From a bacterium 1XD42-54 (GTDB lineage: Bacteria; Bacillota; Clostridia; Lachnospirales; Lachnospiraceae): 64,000 nucleotides of DNA. Below are positions 45,346 to 53,043 of the stretch, piece after piece. Position numbers and translations under genes: made by a program. The notes below the pieces were generated by a model. The model saw only the letters and a program-made list of their open reading frames with translations. It was not told the DNA's origin and ran no database searches. How positions within the stretch are numbered: position 1 is the stretch's first letter; every line of letters begins with the position of its first letter. The stretch covers positions 180,201-244,200 of the forward strand of contig RAZH01000005.1 in assembly GCA_003612585.1 (NCBI GenBank), given 5' to 3'.

Positions 45346-45810
45346 TTAACGCAGAAGCTCCTCTTCATTCAACTGTACCACAAGCTTCTTGATCAACGCA
45401 TCAAGCTGGGCATAGCACTGGCCGTATTCCGCCAGAGCCCCTCCATATGGGTTGATCACATCTTGTGTTTCACCCACATACTCGCAAAGAGCACAAATCT
45501 CTTCCCCTTCCGGCGCAATCTCATTTTGCGCTTTCTGTTTCACCGTCTCATCAACGGCCAGAATCAACGTTCGCTCCTCGAAATCCTCTTTTGTCAGCGG
45601 ATCACTCATATGTTCCTTCATCGTTAACCCATTGCTCACCAGAACGGCTTCCGCTTTTGGATTAATTGGCTCCGGAAACAACACTACTACACCTTTGGAC
45701 ATAATTGTAAGCTCGTCCAGCAAATATTTGCTCTGTAAAATGGCCTCTGCCATGGGCCCCATCGCCGTATCACTATTGCTCACAAAAATAAGTTTGTCAT
45801 ACCTTCTCAA
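45346..45810 (-). CDS. Low-molecular-weight tyrosine/arginine phosphatase homologue without catalytic Cys
   Basis: I chose TTG 45810 (LRRYDKLIFVSNSD), which has AAGGAG nine bases before it, giving 154 residues, the usual length. The fold matches the low-molecular-weight phosphatase family and, by position, YwlE (protein-arginine phosphatase). The P-loop, normally VCTGNTCRSPMAEA, reads VSNSDTAMGPMAEA: the nucleophile Cys is Ser and the phosphate-binding Arg is Met. The late NPYGG replaces the DPFGG motif, so the general acid Asp is also gone. It cannot act as a classical phosphatase. It could bind phosphorylated residues or have a structural role. Confidence 0.82.
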   Translation of the reverse strand: MRRYDKLIFVSNSDTAMGPMAEAILQSKYLLDELTIMSKGVVVLFPEPINPKAEAVLVSNGLTMKEHMSDPLTKEDFEERTLILAVDETVKQKAQNEIAPEGEEICALCEYVGETQDVINPYGGALAEYGQCYAQLDALIKKLVVQLNEEELLR

Positions 45811-45910
45811 TCGTATCTGCTCCTTATCCCTTCCCTGCAGGCAATCCCCCAAAATCTGGCTGCAGCAGTCGGTTTTTCTTTTTGTAATATTTGCGTGCAG
45901 ACGCCATACT

Positions 45911-46957
45911 TCAGACAGTGATGATCTGATGACCAGCTGCTTTTATCAACCGGTTCATAATCGCCTGTCCCATCTGCGGTGTATCAAAAGACTCTGAATA
46001 GATGGCTGATACATCCATCTCATCAAACTCTCTCAGGATACTGTACAAATGCTGTGCAATCGTAATCTCATCCGCACGCGAGCCAATTGATTTTATCACG
46101 CCGCCATGATAGCATCCGAACGATTCATCCGTTCCTATCACACCGACAATGCGCCCGGCATCCATCTGCTCTGCTACAAGCATATTGATCTTCTCCCGCA
46201 CCTTCCGTTCACTGCCTTCAATAATAAATAAATCTGCTTTCGGTGCATAATGACGGTATTTCATCCCAGGTGCCTTTGGCTTGATATTCGAATCATCGGA
46301 AATCAGCGCCCTGTCTGTCTCTACGCTCCCCAGCACTCCGGAAAGCATTCTCTGGCTGATATAACCGGGACGCAGAATCATCGGAACATCCCCCGTCAGG
46401 TCGACAATCGTAGATTCCAGACCGATCTCTGCATCTCCGCCGTCAATAATCATATCAATCACGCCATCCATATCTTCCGCCACGTGTACTGCCTTTGTCG
46501 GACTCGGACGTCCTGATGTATTTGCACTGGGAGCTGCAATATAACCGCCTCCGGCACGAATCAGTGCACGCGCCACCTCATGTCCCGGCATACGCACTGC
46601 CACCGTAGAAAGACCTCCCGTCGTAGTAAGAGGAACTGCATCGGATTTTTTCAGCACCATGGTAAGCGGCCCCGGCCAGAATGCATCAGCCAGAAGCTTT
46701 GCCTCCACCGGAATATCCACCGCTATTTTTTCAATGGCATCCCAGTCGGCAATATGTACGATCAATGGATTATCGGAAGGACGCCCTTTCGCACCGTATA
46801 TCTTTGCGGCAGCTTTCTCGTCCAGGGCATTGGCCCCCAAGCCATAAACAGTCTCCGTCGGAAAAGCTACAAGCCCTCCCCGTCTCAGTATCTCACCAGC
46901 GCAACCGATTATTTCTTCGTCTATTCCGTCACGCATACATTCCATGACTGTCCTCAT
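45911..46957 (-). CDS. Threonylcarbamoyl-AMP synthase (Sua5/TsaC family)
   Basis: I chose ATG 46957 (MRTVMECMRDG) behind AGGAGG, giving 348 residues. The YrdC domain (about 20-210) has FPTETVYGLGANA, the substrate motif KGRPSDNPLIVH and SANTSGRPSPT. The C-terminal Sua5 domain follows (PGMKYRHYAPKADLFII). It makes threonylcarbamoyl-AMP for the t6A37 modification of ANN-decoding tRNAs. It is the first gene of the run that ends with upp. Confidence 0.95.
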   Translation of the reverse strand: MRTVMECMRDGIDEEIIGCAGEILRRGGLVAFPTETVYGLGANALDEKAAAKIYGAKGRPSDNPLIVHIADWDAIEKIAVDIPVEAKLLADAFWPGPLTMVLKKSDAVPLTTTGGLSTVAVRMPGHEVARALIRAGGGYIAAPSANTSGRPSPTKAVHVAEDMDGVIDMIIDGGDAEIGLESTIVDLTGDVPMILRPGYISQRMLSGVLGSVETDRALISDDSNIKPKAPGMKYRHYAPKADLFIIEGSERKVREKINMLVAEQMDAGRIVGVIGTDESFGCYHGGVIKSIGSRADEITIAQHLYSILREFDEMDVSAIYSESFDTPQMGQAIMNRLIKAAGHQIITV

Positions 46958-47137
46958 TGTATCCTCCTGCCTTTCGGACATAGTATAACACTTTCGTTCT
47001 TTTTTTGGAACCTTTTTCTGCTTTTTTCACCTTTTTGCAGTATTCAAAATAAAAATACTGTGTTAAAATAATTGTAATTGCGCAGAGTTCTGACGTTAAG
47101 AACAAAATGTGTGAATTTTTACAAAATGGAGGGTATT

Positions 47138-48157
47138 ATGAGCGAAGAAATTTTAACAGCATCAGCAGAAAGCGAAGAGACAGTTCTGGAAAATCCAGTT
47201 GATGAAACAGCAGCAAACGAAGCAGTAGTTTCTGATGAAAAAGCAGAGGAAGCAGAAGCTCCTGCAGAAACAATGGCCGATTACGAAGATGCCATCACTG
47301 CCTCCATGAAACCAATCCACGAGGGGGATATCCTCTCCGGCACCATCATCGGCGTTTCTGATGAAGAACTGACGATTGACCTTGGTATTTATACTGACGG
47401 TGTCATCCGTCTGGAAGATGCCAGTGATGATCCTTCCTTTACGTTCCGCGATATGGAGGTTGGTCAGGAAATTTCTGCAACCGTTATTCGCCGCGATAAT
47501 GCACAGGGCAGAATTCAGCTTTCCCTGAAAGCCGCAGCTGCTGTACTCGGATGGGAACGGCTTTTGCAGCTCGAAAAGGATCAGTCCAATATTAAAGTAA
47601 AAATAAGCGAGGCAGTCAAAAGTGGCGTAACAACTTTCGTGGAGGGCATCCGCGGTTTTATTCCGGCTTCCAAACTTTCTTTAAATTATGTAGAAAATCT
47701 TGATGAATATGTAGGAAAAGAAATCGAGGTACGTGTCATCACCGCTGATCCGGAAGAAAAACGCCTCGTACTGTCCGCCAAAGATATCTTAAGAGAAAAA
47801 GAGGAAGAAGAACGCAAAACAAGAATCTCTAACATTGAGGTCGGTCTTGTAACAGAAGGAAAAGTAGAATCTTTGATGCCGTACGGTGCATTCGTTGACC
47901 TTGGAAACGGCCTTTCTGGTCTCGTTCACGTCTCTCAGATCAGTCAGCAACGCATCAAGCATCCGGGAGCTGTCCTGAAGGAAGGACAGACTGTCAAAGT
48001 CAAGATCACGGCTGTCAAAGACGGTAAGATCAGCCTCAGCATGAAGGCGCTTGAGGATGTAGCCGCAACAGAGATCGAAGAAGAAGTATTCGAAATGCCA
48101 GAAACAGAAGAAGCAACTACCACACTCGCTTCCCTGTTCAAAAATATCAGACTCTAA
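47138..48157 (+). CDS. S1-domain RNA-binding protein (RpsA-like)
   Basis: I chose ATG 47138 (MSEEILTASAESEETV) behind TGGAGGG, giving 339 residues. After an acidic N-terminus of about 60 residues come three S1 repeats: GDILSGTIIGVSDEELTIDLG, the degenerate GVTTFVEGIRGFIPASKLSLNYVENLDEYVGKEIEVRVI, and GLVTEGKVESLMPYGAFVDLGNGLSGLVHVSQIS. The tail is acidic. Such three- or four-repeat proteins are ribosomal protein S1 relatives in Clostridia and bind mRNA. It is a single gene with its own terminator. Confidence 0.9.
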   Translation: MSEEILTASAESEETVLENPVDETAANEAVVSDEKAEEAEAPAETMADYEDAITASMKPIHEGDILSGTIIGVSDEELTIDLGIYTDGVIRLEDASDDPSFTFRDMEVGQEISATVIRRDNAQGRIQLSLKAAAAVLGWERLLQLEKDQSNIKVKISEAVKSGVTTFVEGIRGFIPASKLSLNYVENLDEYVGKEIEVRVITADPEEKRLVLSAKDILREKEEEERKTRISNIEVGLVTEGKVESLMPYGAFVDLGNGLSGLVHVSQISQQRIKHPGAVLKEGQTVKVKITAVKDGKISLSMKALEDVAATEIEEEVFEMPETEEATTTLASLFKNIRL

Positions 48158-48196
48158 TCCCAGTAACCGAAGGTTATCGCATAATCCTTTTTATCG

Positions 48197-48231
48197 AAAC
48201 AGACGGAACCCGCAACAGGCTCCGTCTGTTT
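48197..48231 (+). terminator. Intrinsic terminator of the S1-domain gene
   Basis: AAACAGACGGA (48197-48207) pairs perfectly with TCCGTCTGTTT (48221-48231) and is followed by a T-rich tract. Confidence 0.85.
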
Positions 48232-48283
48232 CTTTGTTTCCAGTTTTCTACAGGCAATACTACATTTTTGAGACTATCTTCTG

Positions 48284-48848
48284 TCACGCCGCGGTACTGC
48301 TTCCAAGATACTGCAAAATCCCGTCACAGACAGCCCGAACCATACTATCCTGATAAGCTTCCTCCTGCAGCTTTGCCTCTTCTGCCGGATTCGTCAAAAA
48401 TCCGCATTCAACAATCACCGTCGTACTTGCGGAACGTTTCAATATGTAATAGGAGCCATTTCCCTTCGGTACGCGCGGCCGTTCCACCTGAAGCTGCGTA
48501 TTGATACAATTCTGGATGCTCGTCGCCAGCTCTTTTCCCTCCGCCGAATGCTCAAAATAAAACACCTGCGGACCGCACACCGACGCATCCTGAGGATAGC
48601 TGTTCTGATGAATACTGATCGTTACGACCGGCTTTTCCTGTTCAATTACCGCAACCCGTCTTTGCATATCCTGCGCCTTTTTATGCGTCTCATTTTCATC
48701 GTAAAGTCCAGCTTCTGTTGTCCGGGTCTGTACAACGTGATACCCCGCTTCCGACAAAAGCACTTCCAGCTTCTTTGCATAAATAAGATTCAGTTCTTTC
48801 TCTGTAATCCCACTAGCCCCTGTCATTCCAGGGTCAAAGCCCCCATGT
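48284..48848 (-). pseudogene. N-acetylmuramoyl-L-alanine amidase (CwlD-like), 5' part cut off by the conjugative element
   Basis: The remaining 187 residues start at HGGFDPGMTGASGITEKELNL and include the zinc ligands His of HGGFDPG, Glu of EKELNL and His of TISIHQNS, with VIVECGFLTNPAEE near the end. This is Amidase_3 of the CwlD type. In intact CwlD this segment follows LDPGHGG and about 45 residues with a membrane helix. Upstream of the His the frame changes abruptly into element sequence (LQPA instead of LD[PA]G), so the junction is at about 48848. CwlD makes muramic-lactam in the spore cortex. The missing 5' end should lie beyond the right end of the element, outside the window. Confidence 0.82.
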
Positions 48849-48881
48849 GCTGGTTGTAATTTACGCAAGTGATTTTATGTA

Positions 48882-48902
48882 TTCCCCAGAATAAGCGGGG
48901 AA
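48882..48902 (-). terminator. Stem-loop after the recombinase gene, close to the element end
   Basis: TTCCCC (48882-48887) and GGGGAA (48897-48902) pair around nine bases, 15 bases past the recombinase stop and about 35 bases from the inferred left end. It may be a weak terminator or part of the attachment-site architecture. Confidence 0.45.
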
Positions 48903-48916
48903 GTCAGAAATGTGTT

Positions 48917-50545
48917 TTAGATAGCCTTTTGTTCCAGTTCGGCACTGTATATACTTGAAAATAAATGTTCCAGCTCATTTCCAAAATTGTAGCGGATTTT
49001 GATTTTACGGTTCTCATAGACAATGATTTCATCTATCATTTCCACTACAATATCTCTGTCCAGTTCTTCAATGTCTTTCAGCTCTAACAGCCGTCTAAGC
49101 CACGGTGTTTGAAAAATGTCCTCTGTTACATTATCTTTCTTCTTTGCTTCCAGTGCTTCAATCTGTTTTGCATAGAGATTTTCTTTTTGCCCGTAGTCCT
49201 CTCGATAAGAAAAATATTCATCTTTGGAAATCAGTTCGTCCTTGTAATCCTCATAAATGGATTTTTTCAGCTTCTTTACTCTTTCCAGCTCCGCCTTTAG
49301 CTTCACAAGCTCCGTATCGGCTGATTTTTTTATCCTTGAAGCGGTAAGGGACTGCTTTTTCACAAGCTCCTGTAAATCTTCCACACTTCGGACAATCGCC
49401 TTTAAATCTCCCAGAACAATGTCATTTAAGACTTGAAACGGAAGCGTGTGGGGCGAACAGTAATCTTTCCCGCTTCGCTTATAAGTTCCGCAATAAAAGG
49501 AATAGGATTTACTCCCGTCAGCCTTTCGCCAAAAATTCTTCATCATAGCACGCCCACAGTCCCCGCATTTGATAAAACCAGCAAAGATATTTTTATTTGT
49601 TTCCAAATCAATGTCCCTGTGTTTCTTCGTCAGAAGTTTCTGTACCTTATCCCATGTATCACGGTCTATAATCGGCTCGTGGGTATTTTCAACCCTTATC
49701 CAGTTCTCCTTATCAACCATACGCTGTTTGCTTCTCATACGCTGGTGCTTCTTGCCCTGTACCATATTCCCGATATACATTTCATTTTGCAACATGATTT
49801 TAATTGTAGAATACGTCCAGTAAGAAGTGGTTTTCAAACGGTTACAATTCTTGTAGTTCTCCCCGTTCAGCTTCTTATATTCCGACGGGCAAAGAATACC
49901 CTCTGCGTTGAGTGCCTTTGCGATACTCTGTTTTCCGATACCCTGTAAATACATAGAGAATACCCGTCTAACCACGTCCGCCGCATATTCGTCAATTACC
50001 AGCTTGTTTTTATTTACGGAAGATTTTTTATAACCGTAGCTTGTAAATGCTCCGATAAACTCCCCCGCTTTTTGTTTGGATTTTACGGTTGCCTGTATCT
50101 TGTTGGAAATATCCCTTGCATACTGTTCATTGAATATGTTTTTTATAGGAAGCAACATATCGTATGCCTGTTTGATACTGTCGATATTATCCGTTACAGA
50201 AATGAAGCGGACACCCAGTTCAGGAAATATCCGTTCCAGATACCGACCTGTATCAATATAATCTCGCCCGAAGCGGGACAAGTCCTTGACAACGACACAA
50301 TTTACTTTCCCGTCCTCAATATCCTTAATCATTCTCTGAAAGTCTGGGCGGTTGAAGTTTGTACCTGTAAAGCCGTCATCAATATACACATCATACAGAA
50401 TAAAGTCGTCCTGTTTATTTACATATTCTGTTAAAAGTTTTCTCTGATTTCCTACACTGTCGCTTTCTTCCTTATCTCCGTCCTCTCGTGATAATCTGAT
50501 ATAAATAGCCACGTTAAATAAGCGCAATACCTTTTTCAAAGTCAT
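48917..50545 (-). CDS. Large serine recombinase of the conjugative element
   Basis: I chose ATG 50545 (MTLKKVLRLFNVAIYIRLS) behind AGGTGA, giving 542 residues; a GTG three codons upstream is possible. The resolvase domain has the nucleophile Ser in IYIRLSRED and the following DDGFTGTNFNRPDFQRM and KDLSRFGRDYIDTG motifs. The recombinase domain (about 165-300) is followed by a zinc-ribbon (CGDCGRAMM...YCGTYKRSGKDYC) and a long coiled coil (about 390-470). This is the TndX/TnpX class that moves elements through a circular form at short core dinucleotides. It should catalyse both excision and integration without xis. Confidence 0.93.
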   Translation of the reverse strand: MTLKKVLRLFNVAIYIRLSREDGDKEESDSVGNQRKLLTEYVNKQDDFILYDVYIDDGFTGTNFNRPDFQRMIKDIEDGKVNCVVVKDLSRFGRDYIDTGRYLERIFPELGVRFISVTDNIDSIKQAYDMLLPIKNIFNEQYARDISNKIQATVKSKQKAGEFIGAFTSYGYKKSSVNKNKLVIDEYAADVVRRVFSMYLQGIGKQSIAKALNAEGILCPSEYKKLNGENYKNCNRLKTTSYWTYSTIKIMLQNEMYIGNMVQGKKHQRMRSKQRMVDKENWIRVENTHEPIIDRDTWDKVQKLLTKKHRDIDLETNKNIFAGFIKCGDCGRAMMKNFWRKADGSKSYSFYCGTYKRSGKDYCSPHTLPFQVLNDIVLGDLKAIVRSVEDLQELVKKQSLTASRIKKSADTELVKLKAELERVKKLKKSIYEDYKDELISKDEYFSYREDYGQKENLYAKQIEALEAKKKDNVTEDIFQTPWLRRLLELKDIEELDRDIVVEMIDEIIVYENRKIKIRYNFGNELEHLFSSIYSAELEQKAI

Positions 50546-50615
50546 TTTATTCACCTATTCAACTGCCGTACCTATAATAATATTATACCATAAAATACGG
50601 CTTTTTTCCAGTATT

Positions 50616-50747
50616 TTCAAGGTTTTCCGCCTTTTTGGACGGTACTTTTCATGTGAGATTTCACGATACGGATAATCAGTTCTTCCACGGAAAATTTTGC
50701 TAAAAATTCCCGTTCTACTGTATAGGATATAGCTTCTTTTTTAGCCA
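50616..50747 (-). CDS. Small element-encoded protein (43 residues)
   Basis: TTG 50747 with GGGGG eight bases upstream opens a frame of 43 residues (LAKKEAISYTVEREFLAKFS, then VEELIIRIVKSHM). It lies between the recombinase gene and the regulators, same strand, where such elements often carry a short transposon-encoded protein. The composition is protein-like and the start site good, but I cannot name the family with certainty. The sequence over its ribosome site repeats before the small gene at 51975. Confidence 0.55.
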
Positions 50748-50781
50748 ATATATCGTCCCCCTTAATCAGCTATCTATTCTC

Positions 50782-50818
50782 AACATACGCAAAAGGGCTT
50801 ATCCATTATGCGTATGTT
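50782..50818. repeat. Perfect 10-base inverted repeat upstream of the small gene
   Basis: AACATACGCA (50782-50791) and TGCGTATGTT (50809-50818) are separated by 17 bases. It lies 35 bases upstream of the start of the 43-residue gene and just after the end of another small frame. It may be a terminator-like stem or an operator. No T-run follows on the minus strand. Confidence 0.5.
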
Positions 50819-50826
50819 ATTTAAAG

Positions 50827-50976
50827 TTATAGAAGCAGACAGACGGCTTCGGCAAGCTCCACTGGCATTTCAGCCATTCTCATTCTTATGAGTGAACCGC
50901 ACCATGCGGGTGTATCATTATCCTGCAATACTAGGTCGTGGCAAAGCGGCTTTTCCAACGGTCGCTCTCGGTTCAC
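50827..50976 (-). CDS. Possible small protein (49 residues)
   Basis: From GTG 50976 an open frame encodes VNRERPLEKPLCHDLVLQDN, then DTPAWCGSLIRMRMAEMPVE and LAEAVCLLL. The frame extends another 20 codons upstream without a start. No strong ribosome site is seen, so the start is uncertain and the gene may be shorter (from one of the Met codons). The sequence looks coding by its amphipathic end but is not recognised. The rest of the 428-base gap (50748-51175) shows no other feature I can support apart from the inverted repeat at 50782. Confidence 0.35.
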   Translation of the reverse strand: MNRERPLEKPLCHDLVLQDNDTPAWCGSLIRMRMAEMPVELAEAVCLLL

Positions 50977-51175
50977 TGTGTAGATCGCTCGCTTTCTCTT
51001 ATGGAAAAGGTTGTGGCGTACAGTCCCCGTGGCTCTCTGGTATTACAAACGTGTCTGTCTGCTTTATTCAATTTTCAAAGAACGGCTGGCGAAAGCCCAA
51101 AAAGGCTTTCATATAGAAAAGGCGGTGCGGGACAGGAAAGAGGGGGATTTTACAAATCATGCCCCGCCGTCAGCC

Positions 51176-51424
51176 TTATTCTTCTGTTGGTGTTAAATCA
51201 ACATCAAAGTCCAAAATCATTTTGATAAGGGCTTCTCTGATACGTCCTTTCAGTTCCATATCGACGACAATATAGACGTTGCCGTATTCGTCATAAAGAG
51301 GACGCAGACAGCACTTCGATATGTACGGGTCATAAAATGCCAGTAACTTTTCGATTGCCTGTTCATTCCCGTCCATAGCTGATGAAATCAGATAATAAGA
51401 CGGGTGTTTATATTTCTTTTTCAC
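51176..51424 (-). CDS. Helix-turn-helix protein of the Tn916 Orf8 type
   Basis: This 82-residue protein starts MKKKYKHPSYYLISSAMDGNEQAIEKLLAFYDPYISKC and matches the conjugative-transposon helix-turn-helix group (Orf8 of Tn916). It resembles region 2 of sigma factors. The Orf7-type gene ends eight bases upstream, so the two are translated from one message. In Tn916 the pair activates transcription towards the recombination and conjugation genes. Confidence 0.85.
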   Translation of the reverse strand: MKKKYKHPSYYLISSAMDGNEQAIEKLLAFYDPYISKCCLRPLYDEYGNVYIVVDMELKGRIREALIKMILDFDVDLTPTEE

Positions 51425-51431
51425 TTTACGG

Positions 51432-51848
51432 CTACTCCTTTCTCATGTTTTGTTTCAAATGCTCTAAAGCTCTGTAACGGTTTTTGTAAACTCCTGCTCT
51501 GGAAATGTTCTGGATTTTAGCAATCTCTGTGTCATTCATTTCCAAGAAGTAATACATCAACAAATTTTCTCTGTTACGGTCAGATAACTGTTTCAGTGCT
51601 TCCGCCAGTTCATCATCAAACACCCGCACATCAACACCGCATACACGAAAAAATGTGTAGTCGCTGTCATATTCATCGGAAACAGCTAATTTTCCAACGA
51701 TAATGTCAGGAAGCTCACAGAACGGAATTTCATTGTTCTTACGTCGCTTTAGTTCCTGCTGGTAGTCCTTTACGACATGACGGACAACTTTCTTCAAACA
51801 GCTATCAAAACGGCATTGTACCGTTTTCTGGAAGTCAGACGGTTTCAT
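51432..51848 (-). CDS. Sigma-70-like regulator of the Tn916 Orf7 type
   Basis: This 138-residue protein starts at ATG 51848 behind AAAGGGGGTG. The C-terminal part is a sigma region 4 helix-turn-helix (LSDRNRENLLMYYFLEMNDTEIAKIQNISRAGVYKNRYRALEHLK). In Tn916 the orf7/orf8 pair positively controls excision and transfer. The gene order 7 then 8 is preserved here. Confidence 0.88.
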   Translation of the reverse strand: MKPSDFQKTVQCRFDSCLKKVVRHVVKDYQQELKRRKNNEIPFCELPDIIVGKLAVSDEYDSDYTFFRVCGVDVRVFDDELAEALKQLSDRNRENLLMYYFLEMNDTEIAKIQNISRAGVYKNRYRALEHLKQNMRKE

Positions 51849-51974
51849 ACAATCTCACCCCCTTTCCCGCTATGACGTGAAAAGCGTTTATCCCTCTTTC
51901 CGCACCACATAGGGAATGAAAGGTGTGATTTGCTAACCTGTTTTGAAAAGAAAATCAAAAAATTTTTGAAATTC

Positions 51975-52139
51975 TTATATATGACAAAAGCAATCTATCA
52001 GGACACGAATGTACCAACAGATTGCCTTTGTTATTCTTGCTATATGCAGTTTTAATTCATATCGTAGGTAGACGGCTTGATGAAGCATAGTAGGCGGAAT
52101 ATCAAATTGAGAGCAGTATTTCTTTTTATGCTTACTCAT
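51975..52139 (-). CDS. Small element-encoded protein (54 residues)
   Basis: ATG 52139 has AAGGGGG seven bases upstream and encodes MSKHKKKYCSQFDIPPTMLH, then QAVYLRYELKLHIARITKAI and CWYIRVLIDCFCHI. The region 51849-52362 otherwise holds only regulatory sequence. The Shine-Dalgarno segment belongs to the 14-base CGTCCCCCTTAATC (plus strand, 52144-52157), which also precedes the small gene at 50616. I do not recognise the family. The good start and the position in the regulator cluster favour a real gene. Confidence 0.5.
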   Translation of the reverse strand: MSKHKKKYCSQFDIPPTMLHQAVYLRYELKLHIARITKAICWYIRVLIDCFCHI

Positions 52140-52326
52140 AGCACGTCCCCCTTAATCGGAGCGTACTTTTCCAATAAGAAAAGGACAGCCCTGTTTCTAC
52201 AAAACCGTCCTAATCAAGACGCACGAAAAATATCATTATCAAGAACGGTTTTTTTTATTTACCGTACAAATAATGCAGAACATTTTTAGTGCATACTATA
52301 TGAAGTTATAACACATTCTAATCATG

Positions 52327-52351
52327 TGTCATGAAGTATAAACTCATGACA
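52327..52351. promoter_or_regulatory. Palindromic operator before the XRE-type regulator
   Basis: TGTCATGA (52327-52334) and TCATGACA (52344-52351) are perfect inverted copies with a nine-base spacer (AGTATAAAC) that could hold the -10 box. It ends 11 bases before the regulator start and just before its ribosome site, the normal position for autorepression by XRE/Cro-like proteins. Confidence 0.65.
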
Positions 52352-52362
52352 GGTGGTTAAAA

Positions 52363-52725
52363 ATGAGAAAGACAAAAGAAACGCATACCTTTGATTTCTG
52401 TCCGCTAGGGCTGGCAATCAGAGAAGCAAGGGAAAGAGCTGGGCTTTCACGTAATGATTTAGGCGACAAGGTATTCTATGGAGAACGCCATATCGCAGAT
52501 ATTGAGAATATCGGAGCGCACCCCAGCTTTCAGCTATTTCATGATTTAGTTACCATGTTCAATATTTCCGTTGACGAGTATTTCTATCCGACAAAGAAAG
52601 TGGAAAAGTCCACAGTCCGCCGTCAGATAGAAATGTCTATGGACGCATTGAGTGATGAAGAATTGCTTATCATTCAAGGAACAATCGACGGTATCATGAA
52701 AAGCAAGGGGACGGGGAGTAAATAA
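52363..52725 (+). CDS. XRE-family repressor of the Tn916 Orf9 type
   Basis: This 120-residue protein starts at ATG 52363 behind AGGTGG. The helix-turn-helix spans about 17-70 (LGLAIREARERAGLSRNDLGDKVFYGERHIADIENIG), and the C-terminal part is helical (MSMDALSDEELLIIQGTIDGIM). It is the only rightward gene of the element in the window, as orf9 is the opposing gene in Tn916, where it represses the orf7 promoter. The adjacent palindrome suggests autoregulation. Confidence 0.9.
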   Translation: MRKTKETHTFDFCPLGLAIREARERAGLSRNDLGDKVFYGERHIADIENIGAHPSFQLFHDLVTMFNISVDEYFYPTKKVEKSTVRRQIEMSMDALSDEELLIIQGTIDGIMKSKGTGSK

Positions 52726-52754
52726 GGCTTCCCGTTCTCTTTATCTTTATCTTC

Positions 52755-52800
52755 AATACCTTTTCCGCTGATCTGCTATGCGGGTAGCGGAAAAGGTATT
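52755..52800. terminator. Bidirectional terminator between the XRE gene and the cassette
   Basis: AATACCTTTTCCGC (52755-52768) pairs perfectly over 14 bases with GCGGAAAAGGTATT (52787-52800), and T-rich sequence lies on both sides. Confidence 0.85.
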
Positions 52801-52802
52801 TT

Positions 52803-53027
52803 TCAAATCTTTGTCTTTTTTGTAACCTTGTAAATATATTCCTCTGGCGTAGGTCTTTTGTTGCCAAAATATCTTTTGAAATTCGCCTGTACTTCTGGGT
52901 CGGTGCTGTTCATTTCTTCATCAATGATAGCCTGTATTTCTTCCCGTATAGTTTCCACAGGGACACCACTTGCCTTTGCACCAGCTTTCAAGGCTTTTTT
53001 TATATCTCGTTTTTTTAGTCCTATCAT
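52803..53027 (-). CDS. Small protein, Spo0A-C-like conserved type
   Basis: This 74-residue protein reads [20 protein letters not shown], then [20 protein letters not shown] and a tail [19 protein letters not shown]. The alternation of two helices and the PTPEEYI tail resembles short proteins annotated in Clostridia as related to the Spo0A C-terminal domain. That relation is from memory of the pattern and is weak. It starts 16 bases after the transporter permease gene on the same strand and is probably the last gene of that cassette. Confidence 0.55.
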   Translation of the reverse strand: MIGLKKRDIKKALKAGAKASGVPVETIREEIQAIIDEEMNSTDPEVQANFKRYFGNKRPTPEEYIYKVTKKTKI

Positions 53028-53043
53028 ATTTTACCTCTGGTAA

